64,000 nucleotides of DNA, from NCBI GenBank assembly GCA_030247855.1, contig JAPDRN010000064.1:62001-126000 (forward strand), written 5' to 3'. A program made the translations under genes and the position numbers. Shown here in pieces: positions 33,207 through 44,315 of the stretch (positions are counted from its first letter, which is position 1; every line of letters begins with the position of its first letter). The DNA is from Knufia peltigerae (Eukaryota; Ascomycota; Eurotiomycetes; Chaetothyriales; Trichomeriaceae). The notes beneath the pieces are model-generated. The model did no database searches, had not been told where the DNA came from, and worked only from the letters and a program-made list of their open reading frames with translations.

Positions 33207-35748
33207 TCAAAAGGCGTAAAAATTCATGTCCGTGTCTGGTGCATTCGCCAACAAATCGTACTCGGTCCCCACTGTGTTCCACAACATGTCATCGTCAAGT
33301 TGCCAATCCGATCCGACGTGGGACGATGGTAAACCGTAAGAAGGAGGTTGTGGTTGTGGTTGTGGTTGCTGTGTATCGAATGCCCCATTATTACGATTCA
33401 GATCTTGATGATGCGAGGTAGGAGTGAGGTGAGTGGCAGTACTACCGAATTCAATCGAAGGTCTCGAAGCGTGGCCATTGGCGACGGCCGCCAGAGCCGC
33501 CAAAGAATCTGGAAATTCTTGATTGGAAAGGTGATGATGTTGTGTTGCTGCCTCGAAAGAAGAAGTCCGGTTGAGGTCTAGATTTTTGTTCGTTGTCGTC
33601 GTCGTCGTCGTAGAGCCACCTCCTAGGGAATTGTCGTTTGGATTTCTCTCCATCAACCTTTGAAACCCGGTCGCCATCTTGTACAGGATGTGGTTGTTCC
33701 CCGCCTTGCACTCGCGGAGGGTGGCGATGGTACCTCGGATCAAGGGTTTCGTACGGGCGTGGGCGTCGGTGCTGACGCCGATCACGTCCCACACGGCAGA
33801 CATCTTGATGAGGAAGACGACGGCGAAGGCGATCATGGCGTGGAGGTACAGGGGGACGCCGACGAGGGCCCGGCGGAGGTCGGGCTCACCCAGCACGATC
33901 TCCAGGATCTGGTGGGCCGACTCGATCGCGTGAAAGGCCAAGGGCCGGAGACGGTGCGGGAGGCCCCCGATGGACGTCATGGACCGACCCCGGAGCGCCA
34001 GAGAGTTCAACAGCATACTGCAGAAGTGGTAGTGTAGGTCCAGGCCGATGACGGAGTAACCGCCGACGAACTCGTCCATGGGCAACAGGGCTCGGAAGTG
34101 TTCTCTGTACCTGCCCAGGTCGTCCAGGAAGCGGGCGTGGATGATTAGTGTCTCGTCGTCGTCCCCCAAGGACCGACCGGCCTCGAGGCCGAAGGCGTCG
34201 TAGGCCCGAGACAGGATACGAAACAGTGCCACCTGGGAGATGACCCTACGGTCCGAGAGGGTACACTCGGGTGACGACAGCAAGACGTCGGTCTCTCGGA
34301 TCGCCTGCATCTCCGTCGTCACGGGTGGTCGGCCGTAGGCGATGCTGAAGTGGTGGTCGAGGACGTACAGGAGGTACCACAGCCTCGCACGTTCTAGCGT
34401 GGCTTCCCGGTCTTCGGGAGGTGACGGGGAGTGGAAGACCTTGAAGAATGCCTGGTGGAGGTTGAGTTCCGTGGCCATCCTGACGCAGTGGCCGGACAGT
34501 TTCCAAGAGAGGTCCGGTAGCCAAAACGCCGCGATGCACAACGCCCGCACGTCCTCGAGCGTGTGTGACCGGTCAAACATGGACGAGGCGATGAGGTCTC
34601 GGAGTGCTCGGTGACTGCGGTTGTGGATGTCTTCCATGCCGGGAATGTGGAGGGACGACACCGCCATGATGGAAGTGAAGAGGAGGGACGACGACGAGCG
34701 GATGCTGTGGAGGGTTCTGTCGGGGGAGATGGTCGCGTTGTATAGGTACCGAGATAATGAGGTTTTGAATCTGTCGTTCGTCGTTGTTACGAGGTTAGAG
34801 GACGTGGAACAACTTGGGAGGTTGCGTAGCAATGATTTTCAACTTCACACAATGGAGGCCGCGAGATTGAACAAAACGGATCCGAAAAAAAAGGAAACTT
34901 ACAGATTCAACATTCTCTCCGCTTCATCAATGGTAATCACCCCTTGGGCGATGAGGTCGGATTCAAAGTTCTTGCGTAGTCGTCTCTCGGTCGGTGGTCC
35001 GCCCGTTCGAGATCTCAGTGCGCTGAGATGGGTCGCCTCATACAGACCCTCCATGGGTGCACTGGCGATGTCATTCTTGGATTCCGGGTGAGGCGAATTC
35101 TCGCGCGAGTTTTCTCGTGTCGTCTTTGCCGTTCCCGTCGCCGGCAAGGACATCGCTCCTGGCGCCGATGATCCTCCTGGTCCGAACGATTCGAGAGACG
35201 GCATGTCGAGCTTCTCCAGGATAGCTCGAACTGACCGGTCCAGCCGGGCCAGAGAAGGATCGGTTTGCCTGTGTCAAATTCCCAAGGACAGATTTAGTAT
35301 ATGGTCGACATGATGACAACTTTTCATCAAGTCCGGCCCAAGCTCGGCAAGGTCGGGGTAGAACTTGTGTGTCGGTTGGTAACAACGAGAGGCCAAAAAC
35401 GTACCCTACATCCTCCAGACTCACACGCAATCTTTTGGCCATCTTACACTCCAGCCCCAGCCTTTGGCATCTCTGACATCCAAAACCATCTCCGCTCTCT
35501 GGTCCGCCGCATTTGACCTTGAGTTTCCTGCATGTCAAGCAGGCTCGGCCTTTGCGGGTGATTTGCCGTGGAGTCTCGGAGCTCGGTTTTTCGCCCGTCG
35601 TCGATTTGTTGGACGATTGCGCCGGCGATGGGCCATTGTTATTCATGCTGCTGCTGCTGTTGTTGTTGTTGTTGTCCTGCGCATCAGCTTGTCCATTCGC
35701 CGCTGCGACGTCTGTAAACGATGGACTCGCGCTGTTGGACTGTTGCAT
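33207..35748 (-). CDS. Zn2Cys6 transcription factor with fungal regulator domain
   Basis: Three exons, 35748-35405, 35268-34903 and 34770-33207, with introns of 136 and 132 nt, give 757 residues. After an Asn/Ser-rich start, the cluster ACLTCRKLKVKC, then GCQRCQRLGLEC, lies at about 69-101 with spacing CX2CX6CX10CX2CX6C. A coiled-coil-like linker (ARLDRSVRAILEKLD) follows. Next is the fungal-specific regulator domain, with NLFKTSLSRYLYNATI restored across the second junction, then LCIAAFWLPDLSWKLSGHCVRMATELNLHQ and ARLWYLLYVLDHHFSIAYGRPP. The C terminus is rich in Thr, Asn and Gln-Pro repeats and is a likely activation region. Its place between a ring-cleaving dioxygenase and a transporter makes it a candidate local regulator. 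That is inference. Confidence 0.92.
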
Positions 35749-36245
35749 TTCTGGCCCAAAATACTTGTCGATGGTTGGTTTGAAACTTGTGGTTGGGGAA
35801 AATGGTCGGGAAACCCGAAAAGCCGGGGAGATCGAAATTTATTATATCAAACCCCGGCACTTTCTACAATCTCGATTGACCAATCATATCAACCCAGTAA
35901 ATATGTCCAAGATGGTTGATCGACATTCGCTTGCAACCAGAGTCTTGAATCATACATGGATTTTTGCCCTGTGGCCATGGTCTGAATGTTAACATGAATC
36001 ATGATGTTCTTGTGAGTCTTTCTTTTCGGTCCTCGCACACCACTGCATATGGTAGTTATGCTTCGACTAGCACAGATTTACAAACACTTAGATGTATCAC
36101 TGTTGAAGGTATTCTCGCTATTGCAATGTTTTCGTCACTACTGGAATCACCATTCCGTGTCATAGTGCCAAAATAACCAGGAGACTATAGACATATTTTG
36201 CCCAAGTTGAATATCATTTTGATGAACTTGTTCTTCGTTCGAGGA
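35749..36245. other. Intergenic upstream of the Zn2Cys6 regulator
   Basis: 497 bp holding the regulator's promoter and 5' leader. Nothing else is recognisable. Confidence 0.5.
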
Positions 36246-36864
36246 TCATCCGTCGAATCTCGTCTCTTGGATTTTGGCAGTCTCTTGTTCGACAAAGGAC
36301 TCCGGGGAAGCCTTTTCCAAGGATCTTCTCTTCTTCTGTCTAGCTGCTTCGGCCTTGGCCTCTCTTGCTGCTTTGCGTTTCGCTTGTAGCTGAGCTTGTT
36401 TTTTCTTTTCTTCTTCTCTCTTCCTCACCCTCGAAGGGGCCATCTGGTAGGACTCGTACCTAAGTACGGCCCACATTTTCGTGTGTCTTTCGTGGTCGGA
36501 AAGGTGAACCCTGCCGTAGAAAATGCCGCCATTGTCTTCTGTATTATCCCGTCGTAATCTGGTACAGGGCTCTGGCGTAGTAGTCGTGGTGCTGACAGTC
36601 ATTCGTTTTGGCTCTCGGATTTGAGTATTTTCGTCTGCCTGCACTTTCACCTTGAAGTCTGCAAGTTTCAATGCTTACGAGATTCAAGCCTCGAATGGTA
36701 TTTGTGCTCGTTGCTTTCGCAGCCTCCTGACGAGGTTTGATGACGTTTTGATACAGTTCCTCGAAGTGTGGACGGAAAAGTTCTCCCTCAACCCATCGGT
36801 TATTCGTTTCAGTGCTAGCTATCTCTTCACAAGTATCTACCCACGTGAGAGGGCTATAGTTCAA
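36246..36864 (-). pseudogene. Truncated ORF relic, unidentified
   Basis: Two overlapping minus-strand frames look coding but lack a proper start. The upstream one opens after a stop with TGG-TTG, without ATG, and reads LTWVDTCEEIASTETNNRWV and FRPHFEELYQNVIKPRQEAA. The downstream one has its first ATG only at 36602 and ends in a Lys/Ala/Glu-rich coiled coil (EEEKKKQAQLQAKRKAAREA). A 40-nt GTAAGC...GTGCAG segment could splice the two frames, but it is shorter than any confirmed intron here. The last codons share an 18-nt identical, same-frame stretch (QETAKI) with the end of the neighbouring transporter. I do not recognise the family. A decayed gene is more likely than an intact one. Confidence 0.35.
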
Positions 36865-36909
36865 CCATCATGTTACGATGATGCAAATACATCACAGGCC
36901 AATAGTATT

Positions 36910-38637
36910 CTAGATTTTGGCAGTCTCTTGATGAACTGGTCCAAGCTTGATTCCGGTATCTCCTCCCTCATGATCAGCACGCTCAATGAGAGTCGCCATG
37001 ATTTGATCCTTGAACTCCTTCTTGGTAGAATTGCGAACAGCTTGCATGTAGCTTGGGCGAGCTTCACCTGGACGGCCAGTGAAAAGCAGATCAACGGCTT
37101 CAAGAGGTAGGCGAAGGGTTTCAGGCTGTAGGATTGCATATTAGTAAGAATTTCGTTGGATATAGCACCGCAGCTGTCACTCACATAGAAGAAGTAGATA
37201 CAAGGGATCGTAAAGAAGTTGACAACGGCAAAGACAATATAACTTCGAAACTTAATGTTTGTGATCATTCTGGGGCGTGTTAGCAATGCTGTGACTTCTC
37301 GAGTAGCTCAAAGAACTTACGGAGGAGTGATTTGGACGACCACAAAGGTAAAAAGCCATTGTGAGACGACGGCGAGAGCACCACCCCGCAGACGCAGCTT
37401 CAGAGGCAGAATCTCACTGGGGTAGATCCACATGTTCGACTGCCATCCGAGGGTGAAGAATGTTTGGAAAAGGTAAAGGACCACGGCTGCGGCATATCCC
37501 AGACCTTTGGTTCCCACACCGACAAATATGGCCGACAACAACATGCAGACTCCCATACCGGCAGAGCCGATCATGAATAGCTTTCTGCGGCCGACATTGT
37601 TCGTAGTGTACCAGGGGATCAGAGAGCTGAGGAAGTAAAAGACTTGGAGACCACCAGACACCAGAAGAGCGTCACGGGCGCTCATCCCAATGGAGTTCTG
37701 GAAGACGTACGGACCAAGAGAGGACATAACATTGACACCAGAAAGTTGCTGGAAGAAGTTGGCCGAAAAAGCGACAAGTACTCGTTGCCAGCCGTAAATG
37801 CCACCATCCTTGAAGCAATCGGCCCAGGATCCGTCTTCTTCAGCTTCAACATCGAGAATGTACTGAATCTCCTTGATCTCAAGCTGGACTGATTCATCCT
37901 CTCTGGTGGTGCCACGCAATGCAGCCAGTGAGGTGGTGCCGCGTTCGATCTGTCCAGAACGGAAGAGGTATCGAGGAGACTCGGGGAGGAACGGCATCAC
38001 GATGCACACGATGATGCAGAAGATGATCTGGAAAGCGCAAGGAAAGCGCCAAGAGAAACTTGAGGAGTAGTCTTGCGTGCCGTAATCAAGCCAATTGGAC
38101 AGAATCAGTCCGACAATAAGGTTCGAAAGTTGCATCGCCATCATTCGGCCTATACCAAAAAGTCAACAAAACCACAACGCCAAAAGAACATGAACTTTAT
38201 TACATACCTCTGTTGGTTCGGTTCGCACATTCGGTGAGCCAAATAGGGATACAAGTGGTCATACATCCAAGCCCGAAGCCGCCAACGATCCGACCGACCA
38301 GGAATTGGCCAAGTTCTGTGGTTGATGCTTGTAAAATGGCACCAATTGCGACCACAACCGCGCCGGCGAGGGTGTTTGTCTTGCGACCGAATCGATCACC
38401 CATGACGAACTGGAAGAGAGCTCCGAAAAGGGCTCCGACTTCATAGCTGGCAACAATGAAGCCCAGGAGGGCAGAGTTTGGATTGCCAAAAACACTGAGA
38501 AACTTCGTCGACGTGGTCAGGCCGCCCATAAATCCCAAGTCATAACCGAAAAGGAGGAAACCTATCGAGCTGGTGAATGTAACAGCATAGATGAGAGGTT
38601 GGCCACGTAGGCCGAGGAACGTGGGAGCGGTATCCAT
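36910..38637 (-). CDS. MFS sugar transporter
   Basis: Four exons, 38637-38208, 38149-37321, 37269-37185 and 37125-36910, with introns of 58, 51 and 59 nt, give 519 residues with 12 expected membrane segments. Sugar-porter signatures are in place: GFLLFGYDLGFMGG in TM1, GDRFGRKT in loop 2-3, PESPRYL after TM6, FFQQLSGVNVMSSLGPYVF in TM7, NVGRRK in loop 8-9, and PETLRLPLEAVDLLF after TM12. It is a plasma-membrane proton symporter or facilitator for a hexose, pentose or related polyol or acid. Substrate cannot be read from sequence. It is head to head with the SMP-30-like lactonase over 1.3 kb, suggesting linked sugar or lactone use. It ends in HQETAKI. Confidence 0.93.
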
Positions 38638-39959
38638 TGCGACTGAAATGGAAAAATTCCAGAAAGGAGTGAAGAATGGAAATTTTTTGACAACTCTTTG
38701 ACGACCACGAAGAGGATCTTATATCTGAGTAGTGTCCGACTATCACTCCGTGGAGACCCAGTCCCAGGAGTCTGGAGACTGGGGACCCTCCATACCCAGC
38801 CAGGGTGTTGACCATGGACACTCTGTGAGCGCGCGTGCCATTATTGCGTGGGGATCGTCGTTCGCATCGAGAATACTCCGTCAACGTAGTGTACCGCTTT
38901 AGCCGGTTCGTAAGCTGATTCGACGGCCAAAATTTTCTTGTAGGGCCGACACAATGCGCGATCCGGTCAAGCTCCGCTCTATATTAATTTGGCAAGGTTT
39001 CCTTAGGAAAACTCCCATGGACTATACACTTACTCGACGTCAACCACTTTCGTTCCTCCAATCACGCATGTGTGGGAAAGAATTAAGAGATGGATATTAT
39101 GAGCCGTGGCACGTGTTCCGTACCAGACTGTGCTCCATTCTAGATTTCATAAGGGGCATCCGAAATTGTCGAATCATGGTAGAATACTCGGTGGGCCGTG
39201 GCACGATGCCGTATTGAAGGCGTCGCTAGGTGAAAGTCTAGTCGGCAATAATGTGAGAGGAGAGACAGACACGGACAGCAGATGCGGTGTCGAGTCGGAG
39301 TTTCTACCGACTCAAGTCAATCCTTTGGTGTAGTTGTGTCGAAGAATTTTGCGCTAAGCCAGTTCAGGAAGGTCACTGCGTACGCGTATGTACCTCTGGC
39401 TCGGGCAGCCTTGCTCTATCGATATTTGCGTGTATGGATACTTTGACTGGTTCAAAGTACAGGCCATGATATAGGATCAATAGCCTATGAGCCAAATGAG
39501 ACCGGAAGGGAGGCTTCGGACGTGGGGAACATGGAGAGAGAGAGAGTCGGCGAAGATCCCCGTGGCACCGCCGAAGCCTGGTGGGTTTAGGGGCCAGATG
39601 GCCGTAAGAAGCTTGCCTGATCATGCCCGCGCAGAGTGACTTACGGCGGCTCTGGTGACTCGGTACAGAGTCTTCTCCACAACGTTCGACAGACCCGACG
39701 TAGAACCATCATTATCCGTAACAACAACGACACGTTCAGGGACTCGGAGCGAGAAAGCTCACGGCAACGCTCAGTCGGCAAAAAATAGCGTTGACAATCA
39801 AAATCCTGTCTCTCTGGTGATAGAGGTGCTGGACAGGAGATTGCAAGAGTTTTTATCCTTCCGCTCTGGACAAGCTCCCACCTGCGGATATCCGACTGGG
39901 TTTTTGAGGCACACACTGTCACCTGAGCCTTTAGCTTTAATACCTTTGGGTCTTTCGAC
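38638..39959. promoter_or_regulatory. Divergent region between transporter and lactonase
   Basis: 1.3 kb that must contain both promoters. Short ORFs on both strands are not conserved-looking. ATACTCCGTCA near 38875 is a variant of the recurring motif. A GGAGAGAGAGAGAG tract occurs near 39530. Confidence 0.45.
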
Positions 39960-41089
39960 ATGACCGGTCCGACATTCACGGATATCGTGCGCGTGGACCA
40001 CGGCCGTGCTGTGACGGACTCTGCCTTTGCCCGTTCCTACAGCAAGAAGCCCGGCTTCTGTGTCTACAGTGAACGCTTCACGCAGGACTGCCTGGGAACA
40101 TCTCCGAAGCTCACACTGGTCGAGCAGCGCGACTACCAATTCGCCCACGAGGCTGGCGTGTACGTACGACCGACCAACTCCGTCTACTTTACTGCCAATT
40201 TCCAGACCTGCGATCCCGTCCACCTGTACGCCATCGACTCGGCGACGCACAAGATCACCCAACTAGACTTTGCCGAAGTGGTACAGGCGAACGGCGCGTG
40301 CAACTATCAGGATGGTGTGTTGTACTGCTCCCAAGGCGACCGCAACACCCCGTCGGGCCTGGTCCACGTCGACCCGGTGACGGCGAAATCCGAAACGCTC
40401 ATCAACAACTTTTACGGCCGCGACTTCAACTCGGTCAACGACGTCGTCATCCACCACGAGACAGGGGAGATATGGTTCACCGACCCCAACTACGGTTACC
40501 ACCAGGGCTTCCGACCGGCCTCGATGCTCCCTCCTCAAGTTTACCGGTTCAACCCAGAAACAAAAGAGTGCTGGATGGTCGCCGACGGCTTTGTCGAATG
40601 CAACGGCCTCTGCTTCAGCCCGGACTACAAGCTGCTGTACGTCACGGACACGGGGGCGATTCAAGCTCACGCCGGCCCCGGCGACGGTCACCAATTTTCC
40701 ATGAACCACAAGTTGCCTGGGACCATATACGTGTATGATGTCGTCAACGGCCGCGAACTGCACAACAGACGCGTCTTTGCTTTCTGCGCCGTCGGCATCC
40801 CCGATGGCATCAAGTGCGACGAGAAGGGATATGTATACTCTGGATGTGGTAAGAACCATGTGTTTTTGTTGGTCCGGCGTTGTTATGTCATCACTGACGC
40901 GTGAACGATCTAGGTGACGGTGTACATTGTTGGGCACCAGACGGCACTCTCGTCGGTAAGATTGTCACCGGAGGTGTCACTGCAAACTTCTGTTTCGCAA
41001 AGGAAGGTATGTGGCTCTTTGCGGAGAAAGATCTCTTCTTCTGTGAGCTCGGTGCCAAGGGTTGTCTGGTCAAGACGGAGTGCGAATGA
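39960..41089 (+). CDS. SMP-30/gluconolactonase-like protein
   Basis: Two exons, 39960-40848 and 40914-41089, with a 65-nt intron, encode 354 residues of a six-bladed beta-propeller. Family motifs are visible: EAGVYVRPTNSVYFTAN with the metal-binding acidic residue, the Asn-Asp pair in DFNSVNDVVIHHETGEIWFTD, CNGLCFSPDYKLLYVTDTG with the catalytic Asp region, and GIPDGIKCDEKGYVYSGC at the junction. Such enzymes hydrolyse sugar or aromatic-derived lactones using one divalent metal. No signal peptide is seen, so it is likely cytosolic. It is adjacent to the MFS transporter and near a ring-cleavage dioxygenase, which fits a catabolic role. The substrate is unknown. Confidence 0.92.
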
Positions 41090-41263
41090 CATGCATCACC
41101 GTCTTTGGACGAAAAGAGGCACAACCGCGAAAATGACAGTGAAAACCTTTTATAGGCAGCCTTATACAGAGGTATTTCGAACACATGCTATCGATTCCCC
41201 TCGTTCACGTTTGGGAGATCACAGTGTTACTGAGCGGACTCGTTGCTATCTTGTCTCAACGCA

Positions 41264-42103
41264 TCATTTCCAACATATCACTTCCCCCTGCATCAATCCA
41301 TACCACGCCTCATGATGGTCGCCCCAAGTCTTGAGAGCAGTTTTGATATCTTCGATCTCCTGTTGGTTCTGGACAGTCTTGTTCTGGAGCAATTTCTCCC
41401 CAATCTCACCTCCCAACCGGCCTATGTGCACTCCCGCCCACCACTTGGATTCATCGGGCGCCGTGTAGACCGTCGCGCCGGCCCCTACCTGCATCTTGTT
41501 CCTTTCGAACCCGGCCTCCTGAGCCCAGAGATGGAGTCGGCGACCACACCCCTCCCCCTGCGCGCCCATTTCTCGAATCGACTCAAAGACGTGTCGCCAG
41601 TACTGCTCCAACAATGGTGATTCTGGTGCGATAGACACGTGGTCTGCTTCGCGCATGGCAAGCATGCCGCCGGGCCTCAAAATCCGAAAAGCTTCTCTGA
41701 TGACACTGATGGGGGACGGGATGTGGAGAAGGGTTTGGTGAGTATACACCACGTCCACTGACGCGTCGTCGAACGGTAAGCGGTCTGTAATGTCGGCAGC
41801 TTTGAAGGTCAAATTGGAATGCTCCGACGACGACCCGGAAATCAAAGAGCGCGCTTGCTCGAGCACGGCGTCTGATGAGTCGAGACCGAGGACTCGTCCT
41901 CTGGGAACAAAAGAACAAAACCCCTGCGTGATTGTCCCGGGTCCGCAACCGAGGTCGACGATGATGGAGTCTGGTCTGAGATGTGGGATCAAGAATGAAG
42001 CCGAGTTTTCTACGGTGCGGGACAAGTGTGAGGCTACCACGCTCGCACTGTGGCCTTGGGCATATTTGTGTTTGGACGGTGGAACGGTGTTGGTGGTGGT
42101 CAT
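41264..42103 (-). CDS. SAM-dependent class I methyltransferase
   Basis: Single exon of 279 residues. Motif I is VDLGCGPGTIT (about 49-59), followed by GRVLGLDSSDAVLEQAR, ADITDRLPFDDASVDVVYTH and an ILRPGGMLAMREAD motif like UbiE/MenG-type methyltransferases. The C-terminal ~100 residues are less conserved and Trp-rich (SKWWAGVHIGRLG). The acceptor substrate is not evident; small-molecule methylation is most likely. It is convergent with the SMP-30-like gene, leaving only 174 bp between stops. Confidence 0.9.
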   Translation of the reverse strand: MTTTNTVPPSKHKYAQGHSASVVASHLSRTVENSASFLIPHLRPDSIIVDLGCGPGTITQGFCSFVPRGRVLGLDSSDAVLEQARSLISGSSSEHSNLTFKAADITDRLPFDDASVDVVYTHQTLLHIPSPISVIREAFRILRPGGMLAMREADHVSIAPESPLLEQYWRHVFESIREMGAQGEGCGRRLHLWAQEAGFERNKMQVGAGATVYTAPDESKWWAGVHIGRLGGEIGEKLLQNKTVQNQQEIEDIKTALKTWGDHHEAWYGLMQGEVICWK

Positions 42104-43120
42104 TGTGATATCAGTGTTGAGCGGAAGATAAGACTATGGCTATACTATTTCTCTGGGAGAGAAGATCATCGAATGGCCGATGTATCGCGGTGTTGATCTC
42201 AGGTCTCGTGTAGGGAGAGTGCGAGACAGTGAGAGTACTGGGAGTCCGTAGACGTGGTGATAATGTGGCACTTTACATCATCCAAGGAATTCCGAGACGG
42301 AGTTCCGCAACGTCAGTGGAGAACAAGGCTGCCATATTTTCTCGCATAATCTCTTATGCAATATTATTGCATCAAAGAGTGCGGGGAACGTGAAGGAATA
42401 TTGTCTTCCGTCTGTTCTTACATTTCTCCCAAGCAATGGGGGCCGAACAGACGACAGAATTGAGTTGTCGACAAGCTTCACTACAAACTCTTGACCCTCG
42501 CTTAGCGGGAACTGCCAGGGTTCGACTGGAGACTTTTCAGCTGTGATGTGATGGACGGGTGACAGATACACAGGCCACCGACAGCATTCAGCTAGCGACG
42601 GGTACAAAAGGTCAACCAACCTTGGAGACTCGGAGAATTGATTGAAAATGGACTGACAGGTCTTCTGAAGGTCTAGATCTTTCTCATGTCGGACCAATTT
42701 TGTTTCAGGCGAGCCATATGTTCACACTTTCCAAAGAGACTACACAAGTGAAGCTTTCAGACGGTTGCTGATGGAAAATTTCCAAAGGTTCCACTCAAAA
42801 AAAGGTACATGAGTTTGTTTTCATGCCGTGACATTCATTAAAAAAAGTCCGCGTCCGACATCGCGTTGTCGGATGAACACACAAGACTTTGCTGCGCGCG
42901 TGCACTTCATCCGATCATTGCTTTTTCTTGAGGTCCTCCAGAAAAAAGAACTTTATTGGTGATACATGAAACGAAAAGATAAATTCTGGTCCCCCATATT
43001 CCTTGCCTACGCTAGTAATGTTCCGAGATGCTGCATGCAAAAGGAGTAACGAGTCCAGGTCCAATCAAGTACCCTTTCCTAATTACCCTCTCCCTCGTGT
43101 GTTTGCTCGAGAGAGATCAA
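42104..43120. other. Intergenic, 1 kb, with an orphan ORF
   Basis: Contains a minus-strand open frame of ~140 codons (42278-42697) that lacks an ATG; see the separate entry. The rest is the methyltransferase promoter and the 3' UTR of the secreted-protein gene. Confidence 0.4.
42278..42697 (-). pseudogene. Orphan open frame without start codon
   Basis: The frame opens at a TGA shortly upstream and contains no in-frame ATG; its first possible initiator is TTG. The encoded text (DLDLQKTCQSIFNQFSESP, then GQEFVVKLVDNSILSS) looks more protein-like than random frames nearby, but I do not recognise it. It could be the last exon of a decayed gene or chance. Confidence 0.22.
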
Positions 43121-44315
43121 TTATCCCTGGAAGCCACGGGCGCGGAGTAGGGTGTTGTCAACGTTCCATCGCTTGGTGGCAGCAGGGCTGGTGACGGTAA
43201 CGTTCTTGGTGGCGCACTGTTGGCCGAAGGATTGGAGCCAAGCACCGTTGTCGAATTCGGCGTAGTTCTTCTTGATCTTGCCATCCGCGTCAATGATCAT
43301 GTAGTTGATGCCGTTGACTGGGTATGCTTGTGGGTTGGCGGTCAATCTCCATCTCCAGGTGATGCTGTTGCAGTCGTGCCAGACGTTCAGGGTAGAGACG
43401 CTGACTTCGGGTTGGAGAACACCCTGGCCGTAGTCGAAGGCTTGCTTGGTGGGGAAAGTCACGGAGCCGAGCTGCAAAATTGGTCAGCAAAAAGGAAACA
43501 TCTTCCAAGACCTTGGGGACACTTACAGAGAATCCAGCCATGAAGTTGATCGAGTCAGAGATGTCGCTGAAGTCAGAGGCGAGAGTAGCGTCCGAAACAT
43601 CCTGCTTGTAGCCACGACCAGCTGGGATGGGTGGGTTGGACTGGCCAGCATACGAAGTGTACTCGAGGAGCAGCGAGAAGTTGGCAACAATGCCACTGGC
43701 AAGAGAATCAGTGACGATGCAAGCCGAAGGGGTCGAAGAGACGGTGGTGGTGGTCGTGGCAACAGCGGAGGTGCTTGAGCCCCACGATCCCCCGGTAACA
43801 GTGACGGTGGTGGTTGCGCCGGCAGGACAAGTGGTGCCAGAGGCGAGAGTCTTGGTGACGGTGGTGGGAGCGCAAGAACCTCCAGTAGGAGCGGCACCGC
43901 CGGTGGGAGCAACATAGACGGTCTTGGTGGTGGTGGTTGGGGCAACGGTGGTCGTCTTGATCTCGGTGAAGCCGAAGCAAGAGCAGGCGCTGGTGTAGGC
44001 AGCGTTGTCGCAAGCGCTGGCGTAGTTGGGCACCTCGTTGGGGCAGACAGTCACACTGACGCCACGCTTGGCCTTCCAGTCGGCCCAGCTGGAGTCGGTA
44101 ACGGTCTCGGTGACGGTGACGGCAGGCGGAGTCACGGTGGTGGCCAAGAAGCTGGCACAGTGGGCACCTCGGAGGTGGTCGTCACCAAGAGCAGCCTTGC
44201 CAGTGACAGCAGCCAAGCAGGCATTCTCTTGACATCCTCCTCGACGCTCGAGAGGGTTGGCGAAGGAGCCGCTGACCAAAGCAGCCAGCGGCAGGGCGTA
44301 GGACAGGTATTGCAT
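43121..44315 (-). CDS. Secreted Thr-rich protein, hypothetical
   Basis: Two exons, 44315-43527 and 43471-43121, with a 55-nt intron, give 379 residues. A signal peptide (MQYLSYALPLAALVSGSFA) precedes a NPLERR Kex2-like site. A Cys-containing N-terminal module follows (CQENACLAAVTG, AHCASF, CPNEVPNYASACDNAAYTSAC), a style common in secreted Pezizomycotina proteins. A Thr/Val/Gly-rich linker likely to be O-glycosylated covers about 115-190. The C-terminal globular part (IVANFSLLLEYTSYAGQ, NVWHDCNSITWRW, NGINYMIIDADGKIKKNY) is of unknown function. No GPI-anchor signal is obvious. Cell wall or extracellular location is inferred. Confidence 0.88.

Noticed and set aside
42480..42560. GGGTTCGACTGG resembling a tRNA B box
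   Set aside because: No matching A box or foldable cloverleaf at the right distance on either strand.
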